Below, piece after piece: positions 61,331-64,000 of a stretch of DNA of 64,000 bases (the first letter of the stretch is position 1; each line of letters begins with the position of its first letter). The stretch comes from Pseudomonas_T sp032052615. Its GTDB lineage: Bacteria > Pseudomonadota > Gammaproteobacteria > Pseudomonadales > Pseudomonadaceae. The stretch covers positions 1 through 64,000 of the forward strand of contig DAMBWF010000010.1 of the NCBI GenBank assembly GCA_032052615.1. Reading direction: 5' to 3'. The notes under the pieces are model-generated. The model saw nothing but the letters and a program-made list of their open reading frames with translations. It was not told where the DNA came from and did no database searches. Made by a program: the position numbers and the translations under genes.

Positions 61331-62752
61331 ATGAAGCTGACCATGCCCCGTTACGATCAAGCCCCCGTACTGGTGGTGGGCGACGTCATGCTCGACCGCT
61401 ATTGGCATGGGGGGACGTCGCGGATTTCGCCGGAGGCGCCGGTGCCCGTGGTCAAGGTCGAGCAGATCGAGGATCGCCCGGGCGGCGCGGCCAACGTCGC
61501 CCTGAACATCGCCGCGCTCGGCGCGCCGGCCACCCTGGTGGGCGTGACCGGGGTCGACGAGGCGGCCGACAGCCTCGGCGCCAGCCTCGCCGCCGCCGGC
61601 GTCGAGGCGCGCTTCCAGCGCATCGACGGGCAGCCGACCATCGTCAAGCTGCGGGTCATGAGCCGCCACCAGCAACTGCTGCGCATCGATTTCGAGGAAC
61701 CCTTCGCCACCGATGCCCAGGCGCTGCGGGCGGAGGTGGACGCGCTGTTGGCGGGGGTTCGCGTGCTGGTGCTGTCGGACTACGGCAAGGGCGCGCTGCA
61801 GGACCACCAGGGGCTGATCGGGGCCGCCCGGGCGCGCGGCATCCCGGTGCTGGCGGACCCCAAGGGCAAGGACTTCGCCATCTATCGCGGTGCCACCCTG
61901 CTGACGCCCAACCTCAGCGAATTCGAGGCCATCGTCGGCCGCTGCGGCGATGAGTCGGACCTGGTGGCGCGGGGCGCCACGCTGATGCGCGAGTTGGCCC
62001 TGGAAGCGCTGCTGGTGACACGCGGCGAACACGGCATGACCCTGCTGCGTCCCGAGCATCCCCCGTTGCACCTGCCGGCCCGGGCCCGGGAAGTGTTCGA
62101 TGTGACCGGCGCCGGCGATACGGTGATCTCCACCCTGGCCGCCAGCCTCGCTGCCGGCGCCGACCTGCCCCAGGCGGTGGCCCTGGCCAACCTGGCCGCC
62201 GGGATCGTGGTGGGCAAGCTCGGCACCGCCGCCATCAGCGCGCCGGAGCTGCGCCGGGCGGTGCAGCGCGAGGAGGGCTCGGAGCGCGGCGTGTTGGGGT
62301 TGGAGCAACTGCTGGTGGCCATCGAGGACGCCCGCGCCCACGGCGAGAAGATCGTCTTCACCAATGGCTGCTTCGACATCCTCCACGCCGGCCACGTGAC
62401 CTACCTGGAGCAGGCCCGCGCCCTCGGCGATCGCCTGGTGCTGGCGGTCAACGACGACGCCTCGGTGAGCCGCCTGAAGGGCCCCGGGCGGCCGATCAAC
62501 TCGGTGGACCGGCGCATGGCGGTGCTGGCCGGGCTCGGCGCGGTGGACTGGGTGGTGAGCTTCAGCGAGGACACCCCGGTGAACCTGCTGGCGGAGATCA
62601 AGCCGGACGTGCTGGTGAAGGGCGGCGACTACGGCATCGAGCAGGTGGTGGGCGCCGACATCGTCAAGGCCTATGGCGGCGAGGTGCGGGTACTGGGCCT
62701 GGTGGAGAACAGCTCCACCACCGCCATCGTCGAGAAGATTCGCTCCCGCTAA
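61331..62752 (+). CDS. hldE: bifunctional heptose kinase/adenylyltransferase HldE
   Basis: This 473-residue enzyme makes ADP-heptose for the LPS core. The N-terminal ribokinase-type domain (about residues 1-320) has GGAANVALNIAALG at about 50 and DVTGAGDTVISTLA at about 257. The C-terminal nucleotidyltransferase domain has FTNGCFDILHAGHVTYLEQA at about 342. It supplies the donor for WaaC and WaaF upstream. It follows dnpA by 79 bases. Confidence 0.97.
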   Translation: MKLTMPRYDQAPVLVVGDVMLDRYWHGGTSRISPEAPVPVVKVEQIEDRPGGAANVALNIAALGAPATLVGVTGVDEAADSLGASLAAAGVEARFQRIDGQPTIVKLRVMSRHQQLLRIDFEEPFATDAQALRAEVDALLAGVRVLVLSDYGKGALQDHQGLIGAARARGIPVLADPKGKDFAIYRGATLLTPNLSEFEAIVGRCGDESDLVARGATLMRELALEALLVTRGEHGMTLLRPEHPPLHLPARAREVFDVTGAGDTVISTLAASLAAGADLPQAVALANLAAGIVVGKLGTAAISAPELRRAVQREEGSERGVLGLEQLLVAIEDARAHGEKIVFTNGCFDILHAGHVTYLEQARALGDRLVLAVNDDASVSRLKGPGRPINSVDRRMAVLAGLGAVDWVVSFSEDTPVNLLAEIKPDVLVKGGDYGIEQVVGADIVKAYGGEVRVLGLVENSSTTAIVEKIRSR

Positions 62753-62753
62753 G

Positions 62754-62788
62754 CCGCGCGGGCCGGGAGCGCCGGCTTCCCGCGCGGG
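62754..62788. terminator. bipartite GC-rich hairpin between convergent genes
   Basis: CCGCGCGGG (62754-62762) pairs with CCCGCGCGG (62779-62787), and an inner GCCGG/CCGGC pair (62762-62766 with 62772-62776) extends the stem. It lies just after the hldE stop and 13 bases from the end of the convergent gene. No T run is visible. Confidence 0.4.
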
Positions 62789-62800
62789 TCGCGCGCCCGC

Positions 62801-63694
62801 CTAGGACACCTCCGCCGCCAGTGGGGCGAGGCGCGCCAGCCAGTCCTTCCAGCGAACCCGCTCCTCGCGCACCACCCAGCCTTCCTGCGCCGCGAAACTC
62901 TCGGATAACCACAGGCCCCGGGTCGCCACCGGCCTTAGCGTGCCCCGGCGCAGGTTGAACAGCCCTCCGCTGGGGCGACCGTCTCGCAGTTCCAACAGGT
63001 ACAGGTCCGGCTGCCGACGCTCCAGGCGCGCCACCAGCTCGCCTTCTTCCAGGGTTTCGTCGACGTGGTAGAGACTCAGGCCCTCGATGCTCTTGGGCAG
63101 GTCGAGGCGCAGGTCGTAGACCAGTTGCAGCGAGGCGGTGGGCAGGTGCACGTAGGCCCGCGGCCGCTCCAGCAGCACCAGGTTGCCGCTCTGCACCGGT
63201 CGCGCGGCGCCCGACAGCGGGCTCAGGCGGAAATGATCGGTGTCCCGATAATGCAGCCGGTCCTGATAGGGCGTCGGCAGCCATGTATCGCCGAAGCGGC
63301 CGGCCAGCCAGCCGTCGCGGGTTTCCAGCAGGCATTCCTCGGCGATTTCCTGGATGGCGGTGAGCAGGGGCAGGTTCAGTTCGTGGGTCGGCACGTAGCC
63401 GGAAATCAGCTTGAGCACCGTATCGCCCCGGTCCGGCCGGCGTTGGCGCACCAGCACCCCGTAGTCGCGGCCGTGCAGGCCCAAGGTCAGGCGCACCGAG
63501 ACCCCGAGGTTGGCCAGGGATATCGAAAAACGCTGGGGGTCGTCCAGGTGGATCGGCCGTCGGCGCTCCAGGGTCTGGGCGAAATTCAGCGGCAGGCCCT
63601 GGCCCCGGTAGCTCAACCCGTCGGGGCCGGCTTCGACGTGCAGCGGCAGGGTCTTGAAGGTGCCCGGGTTCTTGCGGGCGAGAATGCGCGGCAT
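62801..63694 (-). CDS. conserved Pseudomonas protein with a degenerate Nudix-like motif
   Basis: This 297-residue protein starts MPRILARKNPGTFKTLPLHVE. Pseudomonas homologues are often labelled metal ABC transporter ATPase, but I see no Walker motifs. Residues about 131-156 (GYVPTHE ... QEIAEECLLE) recall a Nudix box with Glu spacing off by two and Gln in place of the usual Arg, so catalysis is uncertain. The ATG at 63694 is chosen for AAGGAG eight bases upstream; the longer in-frame start at 63772 lacks this. Confidence 0.65.
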   Translation of the reverse strand: MPRILARKNPGTFKTLPLHVEAGPDGLSYRGQGLPLNFAQTLERRRPIHLDDPQRFSISLANLGVSVRLTLGLHGRDYGVLVRQRRPDRGDTVLKLISGYVPTHELNLPLLTAIQEIAEECLLETRDGWLAGRFGDTWLPTPYQDRLHYRDTDHFRLSPLSGAARPVQSGNLVLLERPRAYVHLPTASLQLVYDLRLDLPKSIEGLSLYHVDETLEEGELVARLERRQPDLYLLELRDGRPSGGLFNLRRGTLRPVATRGLWLSESFAAQEGWVVREERVRWKDWLARLAPLAAEVS

Positions 63695-63790
63695 GGGGGC
63701 GGCTCCTTCCTCGTGGTGTCCTGGGTGGAACACGGTCACCGAGTCATAACAGGTCGATGTGGCGAGGAGCAACCCGCCGGCGACGCGCGC

Positions 63791-63807
63791 GCCCGTCCTG
63801 GACGGGC
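63791..63807 (-). terminator. hairpin after aldo/keto reductase gene
   Basis: GCCCGTCC and its complement GGACGGGC are separated by one base, seven bases beyond the stop codon of the partial gene. No T run. Confidence 0.3.
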
Positions 63808-63813
63808 GGCGGT

Positions 63814-63999
63814 TCAGCGGCCGCGCAGCACCGCGGCGGCGCAGGCCACGTTGTGCGCCAGGTGCAGCGGGTCGATGGTGCCGACGATGGCACTGCTCAC
63901 CCCCGGGTGGCCGAGCACCAGCTCGAAGCTGGCGCGCACCGGGTCGACCCCCGCGCCCAGGCAGGCATGGCCGCTGGCCAGGGCTTTCTTGATCAGAAT
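63814..63999 (-). CDS. aldo/keto reductase, C-terminal part only
   Basis: Only the last 61 residues are in the window; the gene starts to the right of 64000. The end has SFELVLGHPGVSSAIVGTIDPLHLAHNV, a typical aldo/keto reductase C-terminal stretch whose nearby residues bind NADPH phosphate. Substrate cannot be told. It is on the same strand as the upstream-named gene at 62801 and ends 120 bases before it. Confidence 0.78.
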   Translation of the reverse strand: MLIKKALASGHACLGAGVDPVRASFELVLGHPGVSSAIVGTIDPLHLAHNVACAAAVLRGR

Positions 64000-64000
64000 G

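Overview
The window looks like chromosomal DNA of a high-GC Pseudomonas. The order aceF-aceE / glnE / ilvE / waaF-waaC-waaG-waaP ... waaL ... msbA ... hldE is, from memory, the same backbone as the LPS-core region of P. aeruginosa (about PA5016 to PA4996). The bet genes, MdtD-type MFS pump, DbpA helicase and FUSC-family protein also fit a pseudomonad. No tRNA, rRNA, CRISPR array or insertion sequence was recognised.

Layout. (1) 1-1512 is clearly AT-richer. It holds the 3' end of a secreted Cys-rich protein with a Thr-Pro repeat linker, encoded by a hexanucleotide tandem repeat, and a periplasmic parvulin-type isomerase. (2) 1560-7961 is a polysaccharide export locus: a degenerate LpxL-like acyltransferase, the ABC exporter Wzm/Wzt (Wzt has a C-terminal carbohydrate-binding-type extension), and an 1105-residue enzyme with methyltransferase, coiled-coil, GT2 and GT4 parts. 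(3) 8000-18264 is a complete type II secretion system in the order E-F-G-H-I-J-K-L-M-C/N-D. This resembles the Xanthomonas Xps order rather than Pseudomonas Xcp, and the secretin is itself a lipoprotein. A small lipoprotein gene follows. (4) 18877-26062 carries a periplasmic solute-binding protein, then on the minus strand a FUSC-family membrane protein, a two-receiver GGDEF protein, dbpA and an MdtD-like pump. (5) 26177-32808 is choline/glycine betaine metabolism: an RraA-like gene and betA, betB (minus), betT (plus) and betI (minus), with betT placed between betI and betB. (6) 33002-41241 has a small secreted protein, the pyruvate dehydrogenase genes aceE-aceF (minus) and glnE (plus), with two FadR/PdhR-like operators in the divergent gap.

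(7) 41358-62752 is ilvE followed by the LPS core and lipid A export locus. It contains heptosyltransferases (waaF, waaC), a glucosyltransferase (waaG), a series of kinase-fold proteins (waaP, wapP, wapQ, a tandem-kinase protein, and a further kinase-like gene on the opposite strand), a carbamoyltransferase, several glycosyltransferases, the O-antigen ligase waaL, an uncharacterised gene with a possible GT42/DUF115-like N-terminus, the flippase msbA, mig-14, dnpA and hldE. Most of these genes overlap by a few bases, so they are probably translationally coupled. A 15-codon mini-ORF bridges waaG and waaP with an ATGA overlap at each end. (8) 62801-64000 holds a conserved protein with a Nudix-like but degenerate motif and the 3' end of an aldo/keto reductase gene that runs off the window.

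How the parts fit together: the Wzm/Wzt locus could make and export a polymer that WaaL joins to the core assembled by the waa/wap genes and flipped by MsbA. The T2SS with its self-anchoring secretin is a separate envelope-export module. The most interesting leads are the methyltransferase/coiled-coil/glycosyltransferase protein beside Wzt (a possible built-in chain-length ruler), the paired operators between aceE and glnE, the coupling mini-ORF in the core operon, and the Thr-Pro repeat protein at the left edge. All calls come from reading the sequence; no database search was run.
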